Shown: piece by piece, positions 11,149-22,817 of the stretch | Layout of the letters: each line of letters begins with the position of its first letter | How positions within the stretch are numbered: the stretch's first letter is position 1 | NCBI GenBank assembly: GCA_023374025.1 | Contig: SIJG01000002.1 | Span: forward strand, 340,998 to 404,997 | Origin: Heterodera schachtii | Lineage: Eukaryota; Nematoda; Chromadorea; Rhabditida; Heteroderidae | Length of the DNA: 64,000 nucleotides | Direction: 5' to 3' | The notes under the pieces: model-generated | What the model was told of the DNA's origin: nothing | The model's database searches: none | What the model saw: only the letters and a program-made list of their open reading frames with translations | Translations under genes and position numbers: made by a program

Positions 11149-13044
11149 AATAAAATTTACACAAAAATATAAGTGAATGGAAAGCCAGCAATAATTATCG
11201 GGAGAGTCAACATGAAAATTGTGACGAAATAAAAATATTACAAAATTGAAAAACAATTAGTATATAATTAAGAAAATTGATAAAAATTATTAGTAATTGA
11301 ATTAACTAAGCAATATTAATTAATTTATTTAAAATCATGAAGGACCAAGTTCATTTTCCCAAATAAATCATACAAAAGCACAAAAATAGCATAACAAAAT
11401 CTTCATAAGGCAAATACATAAAAAAAAATTCGATAAGTTCGTTAAGTTTCAAAAAAAAGTTTGGGTAAAAAACTGTAAAAAAATGATAATAAAGAAAAAT
11501 AAGTCTAAATTTCTAAAATAAAATTTCGGTGAAATAATTTTTAATAAATAACATTTAAATTTTGTAAATTTATCAAAAATACAAAAAACAAATAGACATA
11601 ATTATAAATATGGCTTCATTATTATAGAAAAGAAAGAAAAGAATGGAAAGAAAGTCAGTTTTACATGTGGAAATTAATTTATAAATATTTGAAATTTTGT
11701 AAATTTATCAAAAATATAAAAATAAATAAATAATCTTTTTTTATAATTTTACTTCATTATAACAACATGAATTAAAGAAAAACTAATTTTCATATATATA
11801 AAAATTTTAAACCATTAAAGCTGCTTAAAAGAGATATAAATGTGCTTTATATATTCAAGAAAAATCATAAGACAAGAAGAGAAAAAATTATATAGCAAAA
11901 AGTGAATAATTTAATTCCCTTAAGAGGAATAATAAAATTAATCAATCAACTTATAATAGAGTAAAACGTTAATTGAATTGAATAACAATCACTTAGGAAA
12001 GCCAAAACTTTTTTCAAAAATTTTCTTATACACTTCGTAATAAAAAAAAATTTATTATTAAATCTATTTTTGGAATATTTCATACTATTTTTTACATTTT
12101 TTAATTTTTAATTAATTGTTACTTGTCAAACCTTTAAAAATATGTGGAAAGTCACATAATTTCTTTTTTTTTGTATTGGTCTATTAAAATATTAATTAAA
12201 AAAGGAACCTCGATGCTTATTTCGTTATATTTCAAAAAAAAGTTTCAAAATTAGGAGAGGGGGATTAAAAATTGAAATTCATTTTGTTAATTTATTCTCT
12301 CATTTTAGAGACCGAGCCGGGCCGGACCGGGTTTTACCGGCTCGGCAACCCGGCCCGGCGATTTTTGGGAAAATCCGGGTTGACAGGTTTTGAGATTTTT
12401 TTTGCCAATTTTCTGATTAAATTTTTCCATTCAAAAAATTATACTTTATAGAAATGATAATTTATGTGTTTTTCTTTTTGATTTTAAGAATTCTTAAGTG
12501 AAATAGAGCAGAAATTTAACATTTGGAATATTTGCTAAAAATGAGATTAATATTACTGGAAAAATAATAAATTGAAAAAGAAAATAAGAATTTGATGATA
12601 AAATTAATCATTTATATTATTGCAAAAAGAAATATTTAAAAATAATTTTTAAAATTAATTTTGTAAGTCAAAAAAGTTAAAAAATAAATTCAGAATAAAT
12701 AAATTTAATACAATATTTGTGAGTGATGATTAGAGCATAAAGTTTTAACCAATAAAAGATAATTGAAAAAAAAATTAAACAAAAATAATAAAATTAATTA
12801 TTGAAGAAAACACATAAAATATTATTGTAAAGCAATTTAATAAGAAAATATTATTTTTGAAAACTGCAATTAATTAAACTAAAAAATAAGCAAAATTGTT
12901 ACCTTTCAAATTGAAGTTCAGCCAATCACCGGCATACAATCAAAAGTGATTCATTGTTTTTATAAATCATCATTAATACAAGAAAAAAAAGCAAACAAAA
13001 ACAGAATGTCAAAAATTATGCCAAAAAATAAAAAATAAAATTTA
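11149..13044. repeat. Recent tandem duplication, unit 2
   Basis: Direct copy of 9,244-11,148. Differences I noted include GTACATAATTATG in unit 1 against GTATATAATTAAG here, AATTAAATT against AATTGAATT, TTATTTAGC against TTATATAGC, one-base changes in poly-A runs and the missing 19 bp. Divergence is far below that between any other paired repeats in the window, so this is among the youngest events. The right boundary is where TTTAAGAAGAG replaces TTTACACAAAA. Confidence 0.9.
12307..12391. mobile_element. G+C-rich terminus-like island, unit 2
   Basis: Same island as 10,432-10,506, carried along in the tandem copy with its CCGAGCCGG / CCGGCTCGG stem. It did not arise by separate insertion. Confidence 0.35.
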
Positions 13045-13774
13045 AGAAGAGAAAACAATTGAAAAAAGTGCAAGTAATGATTTATTTAAATGGTAATACT
13101 AATTAATATTTTAAAATCTACCGATAAATATTGTCGAGATAAAAAAATTTTTAATCTTAAAATTCAAGTAGAAACCTTTCAAAGTTGAAGAATTTGAATG
13201 AATTGCTGAATAAGCTGAAAACACAGGAGGCGAATTCGCAAGTGAATTTTTTTAAATTATTTATTTAAAGTATTACCAATAAATAAAAAATAATAATTTA
13301 ACTTAAAATGAGTACAAATTTGATAAAAATCCACTGGAAAAAAGAATTTGTGAAGAAATCATAAGGCGAAATAAGCAGAAACAGAACAAATTCATTAAAA
13401 TATTATTATAAATAACACATATAAACTTAATCACATCGGAAAAGAAGAAATTATATTTCAGCCCTGGTCATGATTAAATAAAAACAAATGTATCCAAATA
13501 TAAAATAAATTGACAACATTAAAATAAAAATAATATTATACTCAGAAATATAATTGACATTAAAATTATCAATTGGTTAATCTTCTAATTCAGCTTGAAA
13601 TTAATGATTTAAAATAGCAAACCGTTAATTACACATCTTAAAAGGTATTAAAGGATGTTTAAAAAAAGAAAAATATTTTGAATTAAAACTAAAATAAATA
13701 AAAAATTGGGAAACGAGAGTTCAGCAGCACAACTTTTAAATATAAAAAAAAGGAAATACCATATAATGCTAGTA
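13045..13774. other. A+T-rich stretch with two module pieces
   Basis: A small G+C core (ACACAGGAGGCGAATTCGC) stands at about 13,223. At 13,535-13,690 the sequence parallels 4,150-4,335 (TACTCAGAAAT, TGACATTAAAA, TTCAGCTTGA). No gene or RNA is visible. Confidence 0.4.
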
Positions 13775-15300
13775 GTAATGATAATAAATTTTATTATTTA
13801 AACAAAAATTAAATTTAAAAGAACATGGAAACTCTGACATTTGAAATAATTATTCCAAGATTAAGATTCAATGTTAAAATTTAAAAAATATATTTGAACA
13901 CAATAATTAATAAAATTGTCAGCGGATGTTCGGGTGTTCGATGGAGAAAATAAAAAAAAATAAAAATATCATTTAAAAGATGTATAATCAACAAAAAGCG
14001 CCTAAAACAAAAATTGCAAAAATTTGAAATTTTGGTAAAATTTTCTTTAAATTTTATTTGTAATACTTTATTCATATTTCAGTGTTTTGGTCCATTTCCG
14101 TATATTTTATGTGAAATTTTCATCCATATTTTAATGCAAATTTATTTTTTGTCCATGTAAAGCTAATCTCTATTAATTATGGTCAATTAAATATCAAATT
14201 TCTTTGTTTGCACTTTTTTCTTTCCTTCTCTGCTGCTCTCTTTCTTTTCCCCGCTTTTTTTGCGGTCTTTTGATAAAAAAGTGGCAAAAACGCATGATTT
14301 TTTGAAAAATTAGGTATATTTGGCAAAATATTCGAACTTTTCTTCAAATCATTACATTTTTTCGAAAAATCCTCATTTTGCAATTAATTTAACTAATTTC
14401 CTTTAGAAAATTTTTAATAAAAAATAAAAGTTATCGAAACGAAAATTTCTTCATTCTTACAAAAAAGAATTTAATGGAATAATTAAGCGGGCCAAAAATG
14501 ATGATGATTTTCATTGAAATCGCACTCAAATTCCAAATTTTTTCCGGCAGCGCCTATCGGCACAGCCGGATCTGCTCTTCCCAAAGTTTCCAAAAAAAGT
14601 TGTTTTGGAAAACCGCGCCACAAAAAAAGTAATTTAAAAGCAATTAAGAGATTGTCAATTTATAAAACAATAGAAATCGAATTTTTATTTTTTTTTGGAG
14701 GTTTTAAATGAGATTTGTTATTGTTTTTTAAGAAAAAATAGAAATTATTGGGGTCGGGTGTGGCGGTGATAGGCGCCGTGATTGTTTCAAACGAAAAATA
14801 TGACAGTTAACTAATTTTGTTCGCAATTTTATGATGTTTTAAAAAATGAGGATTTTTTCATGACAATGAGGATTTTTTGAGGTATTTTAGTGGCAAATGA
14901 GGATTTTTTATGGCTGAAATGAGGATTTTTAAAATTTTGAGATCGCAGCCCTGCCTTAGGCGATTCATTTTATTCTCACAAAGTTTGTCCCAGTATTATT
15001 TCCTAATTTTCGGCTGTTTAATCAAATGTTTTGCAACAACCAATCATAAATGTTTTTGGAATCCTGATTTTTGTCTCAAGAAAAATTCCCAACCCTTACT
15101 CTTTTTAATTTTTTAGTGTAATAAACAGGGGAGGAGCAATTGCCTCTGCCGAAATGAAAAACAAAAAACTTTAAGAAATGCATTAGATTTTTTTTTGTTT
15201 GTGTGAATTTTGGAAAATACATCAAGAATCTGTCATTTTCTGTGCTAAATTCAAAGGCATTTAGACAAAAAAACTCATTGATAAGAATTAAATTTTAAAT
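13775..15300. repeat. Dispersed family S, copy 1
   Basis: This T-rich block parallels 51,745-53,080. Shared landmarks in order: AAAAGAACATGGAAACT, AAAATTGTCAGCGGATGTTCG, CAACAAAAAGCGCCTAA, GTAAAGCTAATCTCTA, CTTCTCTGCTGCTCTCT with TTTTCCCCGC, and CGATTCATTTTATTCTC with CAAAGTTTGTCCC. Between about 14,280 and 14,953 it instead holds hairpin-family sequence and a hAT-like terminus, so a second element appears inserted. Frames of 60-68 codons inside are not kept in copy 2. Confidence 0.7.
14541..14953 (-). mobile_element. Composite element: two GGCGCC hairpins plus ATGAGGATTTTTT terminus
   Basis: Hairpins lie at 14,544-14,569 (CCGGCAGCGCC / GGCACAGCCGG, TATC loop) and 14,762-14,777 (GGCGGTG / GGCGCC). 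Four ATGAGGATTTTT words are spaced through 14,845-14,931. The sequence ends GATCGCAGCCCTG at 14,953, which on the minus strand starts CAGGGCTGCGATC, a hAT-like end. The matching left end is not evident; AAAATCCTCATTTTG near 14,365 may be its decayed inner part. It interrupts family S copy 1. Confidence 0.5.
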
Positions 15301-16234
15301 AATATTTTATGAAAATTTAAATTAACCCAAATTGTTATTTAACAAAAAATTTTACAATGTTTTTTTTTTGTATTTAAAAATAATAATTTTTGAGGATCTC
15401 TATACAATTTTTGCCATTTTTTCTATTTTCAATCAATTGTTATTGCGCAAACCTTTAAAAAGAAGGGAACGGATGAGAAAGTGGGCCGAGGGAAAATGGA
15501 ACGGCGAAGGCTAAAAGTTTATCCTTCTCAGAAGTCACCCGGGATCGGACCGGGAGGGATGTCATATATTTCAACTGATTTCCCTTTCTCTCGGGAAGAG
15601 GAAAAGGAGAAAAAGTCGGGGTCTGCCCACCCTTAATTAATCCTATGGGGGGGGGGGGTACTGTACGTTAGAATTAATTGACTTAACGATCGTTTCAAAA
15701 AAAAATTTCTATATATAATTTGCATAATTTTTTGCATAAATATTCAAATTAATAACGGCTTAAAAATTAAATAAGAAAATGCGAAAGTAATTAATCGAGT
15801 AGCAAAAAATTTAAAGCCAAGAGATTAGATGATATAACAAAATTTGAAAATTATCTAAAAAGTAAAGAAAAAAGTAAGGTTACTGGCAGATCAAAGTTGA
15901 AAATTTTTGAATTTTGAAATTATAAATTAAAAATAAATAATCATTCTAAGAGATAATGTTGCGAAATTCATGACTTTGACATCCATTTTAATAAAAATAT
16001 ACATCAAAGTTTATAGAATTTAAATAAAATAAAGCAGCGAGGAGGAGGATGACGAATATAAATAGCCTTCTCAGCGAGATTAAATAAATTTTCCCCCACT
16101 ACTTATTAATCATTTTATTTATTTATGATCAAAAAATAGTCAAAAATAAAACAATTTAGACAAAATTTTTTATTAATGTTTTTTTACAAAGCCATAAAAC
16201 ATGAAACAAATAAAAATTACCACAAAATATTTAA
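15301..16234. other. Mixed stretch with G12 tract
   Basis: From about 15,440 to 15,660 the base use is much richer in G (GGGAACGGATGAGAAAGTGGG, then CACCCGGGATCGGACCGGG), ending in twelve G at 15,647-15,658. It looks like degraded transposon or satellite sequence. A GC-core module with GCAGCGAGGAGGAGGATGACG is at about 16,033. No gene is seen. Confidence 0.35.
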
Positions 16235-17130
16235 TAAATTATCTCATTGGTTTGGTGTTTGTTATTTGCTTTTTATTATACAAGCTATGGATTTGTTTAA
16301 ATGTTGTTCTTTTTTTACATTAAAAATTTCATTAAAAAAGCGGTATTTTCTGTGATTATTAATTTTTTGAATAATTTTTATTTGCGTCTTAAATCATTTA
16401 TGAAATATGTAACTATGGACAGAAACTAATGATGTTTTTTTTTTCATTATTTATAATTTTTATGTTTTTCTTTTTGTTTCCGATCAAAATTCATTTTATT
16501 TTTTTCTAATAGTTAAATTTGTTAAATATTAAAATTGTCAAATTCATTTTTTTATTTAAATTTAAATTAATAAATTTATTTTAAAGATTGTATAATAATT
16601 ATTAAATGTTTGTAATTATTTTTAATTGATTTATACACAAAAGTTGTAAAATTCATCCCTTTTAATTTTAATTAATTGAATTTCTTTTAAAGTATGTTTT
16701 TTTTCAAATATAAATATTTCATATCCTTGATATCCTCAAACAATTATGAACATACTTTTATTTCTAAGTCCTTCCAAATGAATTGTTTATTATTTTCTTT
16801 TTTCATAAATTTATGACTTTCTCTATCAATTAATTAATTTTTACTTTAATTTATACAATTAATAATGGGCCTTTTCAAAAAATATTTTATTTTAAAAAAT
16901 TAAAATGAATTTTAATCGGAAATAAAAAGAAAAACATAAAAATTTATTTAAATAATGAAAAAAACATCATTAGTGTCCATAATTATTTCATAAATGATTT
17001 AAGACGCAAATAAAATTTTTTAAAAAATTAATAATCACAGATTTTAAATGTAAAAAAAGAACATTTAAACAAATCCATAGCTTGTATAATAAAAAGCAAA
17101 TAACAAACACCAAACCAATGAGATAATAAA
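16235..17130. repeat. Large imperfect inverted repeat (foldback)
   Basis: The left arm at about 16,235-16,499 is the inverse of the right arm at about 16,900-17,130. Landmarks on the left are CATTGGTTTGGTGTTTGTTA, AAGCTATGGATTTG, GCGTCTTAAATCATTTATGA and CTAATGATG; the right arm carries their reverse complements. Arms differ by several indels, and a T-rich spacer of about 400 bp separates them. Left-arm sequence recurs at 46,085-46,230 and right-arm sequence at 55,448 onward. No target duplication was seen at the outer ends. Confidence 0.75.
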
Positions 17131-17630
17131 TAGGATAATACTTGAAACATTAAAAAATAATTTTAATATCATAATAAATGGCATATTTTAACTACAAATT
17201 TTACAATTTCATTTTATAAAACTCTTTTATTATGTCAAGAATTACCAAAATAAAAAGTAAAAAACGATTATTGAATAAATATGACAAAAGTCAAGAAAAT
17301 TTTAAAACTTAATATCAACTGACGAAAACATTCACTGCCGAAAATCACTAACGAAATCGTTTACTGACAAAAAAGTAAAGCACTTTATTACAAATAATGA
17401 TTTAATATACAGCACATAAAAACCCATAAATAATAAATAATTTTAATAAAAAAATAATAAAATCAAAACAATATAAGAAATAAAATTTAATCAAAAATCT
17501 AAAAACCGCAAAAAATACTGCTGTTTTAATACAATTTTTTAATCAGAAAATAAACAAAGAGGATAAAATTTTCAGGAACAACCTCCTTCCTGTTCATTAA
17601 AATTTTATGAAATTTAAATGTATAATTTTT
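17083..17630. repeat. Segmental duplicate of 55,448-55,945
   Basis: It overlaps the right arm of the foldback and continues past it. Shared landmarks: AAGCAAATAACAAACACCAAACCAATG, CGAAAATCACTAA, ATATACAGCACATAAAAACC, AATCAGAAAATAAACAAAGAGG and AGGAACAACCTCCTTCCTG. The two copies differ by many small indels but stay in register for about 500 bp. CAGGGAACAACCCCCTT near 30,411 is a further small match. Confidence 0.75.
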
Positions 17631-17769
17631 AATTTATTTAAATATGATTCTCGCCGAATTTAAGTGTTAAGTGCCTCAACTTTAAACGAGAATTCCAATT
17701 CACTAAATCGTTATACAAAATGTAAAAAAAATTTCTAAGAGTAAAATTAAAAAGAAATGCTTTTTAAAT

Positions 17770-17960
17770 AAATTTAAATATTTAACAAAATCACAATATC
17801 GGAGACTTGAGAACAGATTGCTGTACAACGACAAAAGCCATGAGTTAAAAGTAAAGAAAAAACAACAAAAAGAATTCATTATAATTATAATCAATTAATA
17901 CGGATAAAAATAAATAATAAAAAATAGAAATTAAACAAAAACAACTAAAAAAATGAATAA
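17770..17960 (+). repeat. GC-core module, CATGAGTTAAA type
   Basis: The lead AATATTTAACAAAATCAC is followed by a core ending ACAACGACAAAAGC, then CATGAGTTAAAAGTAAAG. The same lead and tail surround different cores at 34,100-34,230 and 50,040-50,160. A 63-codon minus-strand frame here is low complexity. Confidence 0.6.
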
Positions 17961-18099
17961 ATTTGTTTTAATTACCTTCAAATGTATGATTGTTATAGTA
18001 ATTGAATCCAATTGAAATATATAAAAAAATGTTTGTATTTATTGTGATTAATTTTGAAAATTTTCTAAACCACTAAAATTATTATTTATGTAAATCCAT

Positions 18100-18260
18100 G
18101 CGGACATTATGCTTATATATGGTGCACCTTTTATTAATAATTTAAACGAACAATCCATAAATCAAGCGCAGAAAATAGCGATATTTTAATGCAATTCTTA
18201 GTGAACAAATTATATTTGTTTAATTAGCATTTAATTAAAATTCAGTAAAAACTTTAATAA
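18100..18260 (+). repeat. Module frame, AAGCGCAGAAAATAGCG type
   Basis: CCATAAATCAAGCGCAG leads to AAAATAGCGATATTTTAATGC, AATTCTTAGTGAACAAA and TTAGCATTTAATTAAAATTC. The frame recurs with changes at about 23,870, 42,090, 48,310, 53,765 and 54,040, usually just after a CCCATAAA stretch. Confidence 0.6.
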
Positions 18261-18284
18261 CTTTTGTAATATTTTTATAGGTCA

Positions 18285-18495
18285 CGATCGGTTATTACAC
18301 TTTATGAATACAATGACACTTTATCAGCCCAATTATTTTTTTGCAAGTCCAATCAGAGTTTATGAGTCCAATTTATTTTATATGGGACATATAGTGATAA
18401 AGATTAAAAAAATGAAAATTCTTTAAAAAGTTTAAAGAAATTTTTAAATTTACCGGATTCACAAATATTTGATCGGACTCATAAACTTTGATCAA
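18285..18495. repeat. Small inverted-repeat segment
   Basis: AGTTTATGAGTCC at about 18,358-18,370 and GGACTCATAAACT at about 18,476-18,488 are inverted copies about 105 bp apart. GTCACGATCGGTTATTA at about 18,283 recalls GTGCACGACCGGTTATTA at 25,917. It may be a remnant MITE; no target duplication is clear. Confidence 0.35.
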
Positions 18496-18540
18496 GAATT
18501 ACGGGTCTGGAATAAATTAGTTAAATTCATAAATCGAAAA

Positions 18541-18660
18541 CTCATTTATCCGCCGACGGCGCCTTTGGCACCGACAGACTCTTTACTAAAGCCCGGAGCG
18601 CGGCATTTTATGTTTCGGGATTATTCCCTGTGCGGTCCCTTCCCGCAAAAAATTTGAGTT
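18541..18660. repeat. GGCGCC hairpin family fragment
   Basis: GACGGCGCC and GGCACCGAC around a TTT loop (about 18,555-18,577) form the family hairpin. GCGGTCCCTTCCCGCAAAA follows, resembling the right part of family P near 3,380-3,420. The 62-codon frame across it reads the hairpin as a proline/alanine peptide and is not a gene. Confidence 0.5.
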
Positions 18661-18839
18661 AAAATTCCTCATCAGCAGAGGGACCAGTTGAAATTTATAC
18701 GCTCTACTCTATACCTCATTTTCGAGTTTTATTTTGATTTTTCTTTTCTTTTACATTAATTTGTCAGATTAAATGAAAAATATACAAAAATAATTTGAAT
18801 CAAAAATTAAAATCTATGAATGAGTCGCAGGAGTGAACA

Positions 18840-19170
18840 TATGGAAATTAAAAATATTCAACAAAAATAACGTCTCAGTTCTGAAAACATATTATGACGA
18901 AGGGCATGAGAAAAAGAAAATAATATTTAAATTAATCAGTTAATTGGAAGGAACAAAAATATAAATAAAACATTAAAAAATTAAAGTGTTTAAAGCGAAA
19001 TTATTAAAAATTTTAGCAAAAACTCATTTAAATTTTCTTTTTTTAAAATAATCTTCCTTCATTACAACAACATAAATTAAAGCTAATTTCGAAAATATGG
19101 AAATTCAAACAATTAAAGCGGTTGAAATTAAATGGCATCAATATAATAGCTAATCATTTCATCTTTTCCC
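18840..19170 (+). repeat. GC-core module, GGGCATGAG type with long tail
   Basis: A core of GTCTCAGTTCTGAAAAC, then TATGACGAAGGGCATGAG, leads into a tail AAAGCGAAATTATT, TTTTAGCAAAAACTCATTTAAATTT and TCATTACAACAACATAAATTA. That tail recurs at about 50,365-50,450, 56,320-56,440 and 61,548-61,640, in each case after a different core (ACGGCGATAGCATAA or ACGATGAAAGCATAA). Confidence 0.6.
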
Positions 19171-19499
19171 AGCATGGGTTAAATTAATAAAAATAATTAA
19201 AAAAAACAATTGTAAAAAATGGTCAACATACATAAATAAATGAAACATAATATTTTAAAGAAAATTCATATAAAAGACATATTCTTCAAAATTACTTGAG
19301 ACCACACGAAAGGGAGCAATTGAAAGAGATGAATAAAATTAGATTTAATTTATAATTTGTTCAAATTCAAAATAATAACATAAATAAAGGATTTTAAATA
19401 CTCTAAAATTTTGAATTCACAAGATAAAATTAAAAAATAAAATCACAAAATTTGGTCATTTTTTTGAATAAAATATGTTAATATATGAGAAGTAAATTT

Positions 19500-19849
19500 T
19501 TAAAAATTTCCCGGCGGTGCCTATCGGCACCGCCGGACCGCCCCTGCCCCGAAAAGTTTTAGAAAAAGTGCATCGCAAAAAAAGTGGCTTAAATAGAAAT
19601 AAAAAAATATTTGGCAAATAAAGCGTTTATTTGTAACATTATATTTTTCATGCTTTTTTAAAAGTATAAGCTACTATTTTCATGAAAAAAAACTAAAAAA
19701 AAAATGAATTTTTTGGATTTTGAATGCCCGGTTTTACCGGGTACCGACCCGGTTTCAAAACTGGTACCCGACCCGGTACCCGGCTTTTCAATACCCGATA
19801 ATACCCGGGCCCGGTTTTTCCCAAATACCCGGTACCCGTGCAACCCTAG
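19500..19849 (-). mobile_element. Composite element: perfect GGCGCC-type hairpin plus GGTACCGGG terminus
   Basis: A perfect 11-bp stem, CCGGCGGTGCC and GGCACCGCCGG around TATC, stands at 19,511-19,536. It is the cleanest copy of the hairpin family. From 19,728 to 19,840 GGTACCGGG/CCCGG words repeat densely, and the segment ends GCAACCCTA at 19,848. On the minus strand this begins TAGGGTTGCACGGGTACC, a hAT-like end. The opposite end is missing. The 61-codon minus-strand frame is a translation of this repeat. Confidence 0.55.
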
Positions 19850-20809
19850 TTAATTTATTAGAAGTTTGTTGGTAAGGTTTATGAAATTTTGGGGTGTGTC
19901 AGCATAATGAAAATGTACCTGAGTGTTTATTCTCCTTTTATTTTTGTAAAATAATAATGTACTAAAAATTAAAAAATATTAAATATTAAATAATAAATAA
20001 TACAGAAAAGTATAAGAAAACATTGAAAATATTGAATTTGCTATTAGCACAGCATAAATTGTTACAATTCTTATGAATAAATATTTTAAATTTGTTGAAA
20101 AATTTAATCTTAACGAATCTACGGTAAGAGATGAATAAAATAAAAAATAAATAGTAAAAAATGTTCTTTTAAGAAATATAATTAATACTGAAAAAAAGAT
20201 TAACAAAATCTGCATAAATGGAGTTCAAAATCAATTTATTTATTTATATATAATTAAAATATTGTCGAGCCGAAAATAAACACATCGAGGCATCGCTAGC
20301 GAGAATCATTTCAATGAGACAAAAGATTAAACTAAACATAAACAAAATAACTATATTACAAATTAAAATTAAAATCGAATATTTAAGCATCTAGTAGATT
20401 AAAATATTAAATTTTTAATTTTCTAAAGTGATTCTTTCTTTTAACCAAAATTTAAATATATAAAAAAAATATAGATACTATTTCAAATTAAAAAAAAAAC
20501 ATTAATAATTAGAGCTTAAGCTGGAATTGCGCAACAATTAATTCAAAAATTAGTAAATTGCATAATTTAAAATATTTGAAAAATAAAGAGCACCTGTGCT
20601 TATCCTTTTTCAAATCACTTTTTGAAAATTATTTATTTAATTCTTTTTATTCAAGAATATTGTCTTTGTTAAGTGCTAATTTTCTTTGTAAGTGATCAAA
20701 AATTTTTTAATATATTAATATAATATTTAAAAGTTTGTCAATTTATTTAATCGAACATAAAAAATATGACAAAAAATGAGATTCTAGTGGGTAAAACTTG
20801 AAAATTTTT
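19850..20809. other. A+T-rich stretch with one module core
   Basis: A G+C core (TGTCGAGCCG, ACATCGAGGCATCGCTAGCG) at about 20,262-20,302 leads to AATGAGACAAAAGATTAAA, which is module-like. The 78-codon minus frame at 19,979-20,215 has F/I/L/S-rich low complexity. No gene is supported. Confidence 0.4.
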
Positions 20810-21350
20810 AAAAATAATTAATATTTATTTATTGCAATTCACTAAAAAGTTGTCAGAAAATCATTAATTTCATTAATTAATTATAATTGGATGTAAAATA
20901 ATTATGGGAAAATCTTTCAAAGTTAAATAATTAATTTGGCATGAAAAAGAAAAAGAATACTTAAATAAAAAGAGAGGTAAAAGAAAATGTATAAGCTTCA
21001 TTCGTACCAGAAAAAAACATGGGAAATTAAGATAATAAAATAAAAAAAATATATAAAATCAGCATAAAAGTTAAGAATATTATTAAAATAAATCCGCATG
21101 GAATTAAAGCAATAAAATAACAGAATAAAAAAACTATATTAATAAAAACACAAATTAAATTTTCAAAATTATTTAAATTAAAAAAAGAGGCGAAGGGAAT
21201 GAGAATAAAAGAGGAAAATGTCCGTGTCGCGTTTGCATAAAATAAAAATTAAAAATTAATGAACAAAAAAAAACACAAAATCCAAAAATGAGAAATAATT
21301 TAATAAAATATAAACATTATAAATATGCAAATTTAAATATCATGAAACGC
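20810..21350 (+). repeat. Module block Q, copy 1
   Basis: Landmarks in order: TTTATTTATTGCAATTCACT, TTGTCAGAAAAT, ATTATGGGAAAATC, AAATAATTAATTTGGCATG, TATAAGCTTC, AAAGAGGCGAAGGGAATGAG, AAAATCCAAAAATGAGAAAT. The same order stands at 59,360-59,870 (+) and in full inversion at about 45,000-45,560 (-). The G+C part in the middle differs in each copy (GAGGCGAAGGG / GCAACGAAGACGATG / inverse of AACGTCCTC). Confidence 0.7.
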
Positions 21351-22179
21351 TTAATCTGTGCACATTTAATTAATAATCTTTAACAAATTTAATTAATGGC
21401 ATTATAATAAAAAAGAACAAACAAAAAAACAAACCGCATTAATTTGGTAAAACAAATTAATTGTCTGGACAATTAAAAAAATGATTAAAAAGTGAAACAA
21501 AAATGTATGTTTAAGAGACGGATCGGATTTCTTTAATGAATTAGGGACAAAAAAACCCAGTTAATTTGTAAATTTACCAATTCTTTCATAAATCTCTCAT
21601 AAATGATAAATAAATCAAAATAAGAAAAGGTTTGTATTTTTTTGGCCTTTGGCTGCACAAATTGCAATATAATTTAAAGAATTAAATATTAAACATTTAT
21701 TGAAAATAAACTTTTCAACAGAACTAATAATTTAATCGTTTCTTCATTAAATAAAACAATTTTATTTGAAAAATCACTATTACAACACATTATTATATTA
21801 AAAAAATCAATTGCAATTTAAAATAAAAACAAAATAATTATTAATTAATTCCTAACACATAAAAATTTGAAACCATAAATGAAAAATAGAATTGACAAAA
21901 TTTTTAACAAAGTTAAAAAAACAAATAAATAAAACAAATAAATAAATATAAAAAATAATGAATTAATTAACACATATAAACTCATTTACCTCAGAAATGG
22001 CAAACTAAACTATTTTCGTGGGAGAGCATGTGATAAATAAAAACACAAGAAATGAATCCAATTTATATAATAAATTGACGACATTAAAATATAAATAATT
22101 AAAAAAAAAAAAGTAAAAAATCACATAAAAATTTTCTAAAAAATTAACATATTCTTGTTTTTTTGTTTCCCTATGGAAC
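21351..22179. other. A+T-rich gene-free stretch
   Basis: The phrases AACACATATAAACTCATTTACCTC and GGAGAGCATGTGATAAATAAAAA at about 21,970-22,040 recur near 44,020-44,110 (AACACATATAAACTC, GGAGATCATGATAAATAAAAA), so module frame is present. Nothing coding is visible. Confidence 0.35.
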
Positions 22180-22440
22180 CGTCGCCTTACAAATCAGAAT
22201 TATTTTATATAAAAAAAAAGAATTTTTCGTTTTTTTCCATGGAAGGAAATCCCTTCTATTTATTTTTAGTTTTTAGATCCTAAAATCTCATGCCTTTTAG
22301 CCCCGCGAAGGATTTGTCTGTTTTTCTCTGGTCCCATGCTCTTTTCCATCCTTTTTCTCAGCTGTTCTCTCTCTCTCTCTTTTCCCCGCTTTTTTCTCTA
22401 TTCTCAAATTTTCTTTTAAACTGAATAAATCTTCAAAAAT
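22180..22440. repeat. Family S fragment
   Basis: GAAGGATTTGTCTGTTTTTCTCTGGTCCCA and CTCTCTCTCTTTTCCCCGC match 52,255-52,375. Only this pyrimidine-rich part of family S is present. A CT microsatellite lies at 22,365-22,380. Confidence 0.6.
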
Positions 22441-22817
22441 TTTTCTTAACCTTTTTTCATCAAAAAAACGTGATAAAAATATTTTTTTGAGCTCCTTTTT
22501 ATTAGGTGCTGTTGTTAAGCTATTTTTTGAGCATTTACGCCTTATTTTAAGTATTTATTTTGGGCTTTAATATCCCTAAAATAAAAATTTGTTTTGAATT
22601 TCCTGAGAAAAAAAGAATTGTCCTAATGTTCTCTAAATTCATTATCTTTTTTTTAAATTAAATAAATGCTATTTGCATCATTAGCCTTTCAAAATAAAAG
22701 AAAAAATGATAAATAAAAATGCAATAAAAAAAAAGAAACCTCAAGAATTTACAAAAATAAATTTTTTAAATACACCCAATAAAGTTTTTTAAATTTTATT
22801 TTGCCTTTTTTTGGCCT
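22441..22817. other. T-rich to A-rich transition, no feature
   Basis: Low-complexity sequence without a recognisable gene or repeat. The composition shifts from T-rich to A-rich on the + strand near 22,690. Confidence 0.3.

Noticed and set aside
9244..13044. Long terminal repeats of a retrotransposon
   Set aside because: The two 1.9-kb copies touch directly with no interior between them, lack TG...CA edges, primer-binding site and polypurine tract, and share only a short junction word.
15640..15665. G12 tract as a quadruplex regulatory element
   Set aside because: It is a single uninterrupted run, not four spaced G tracts, and no gene lies near it to regulate.
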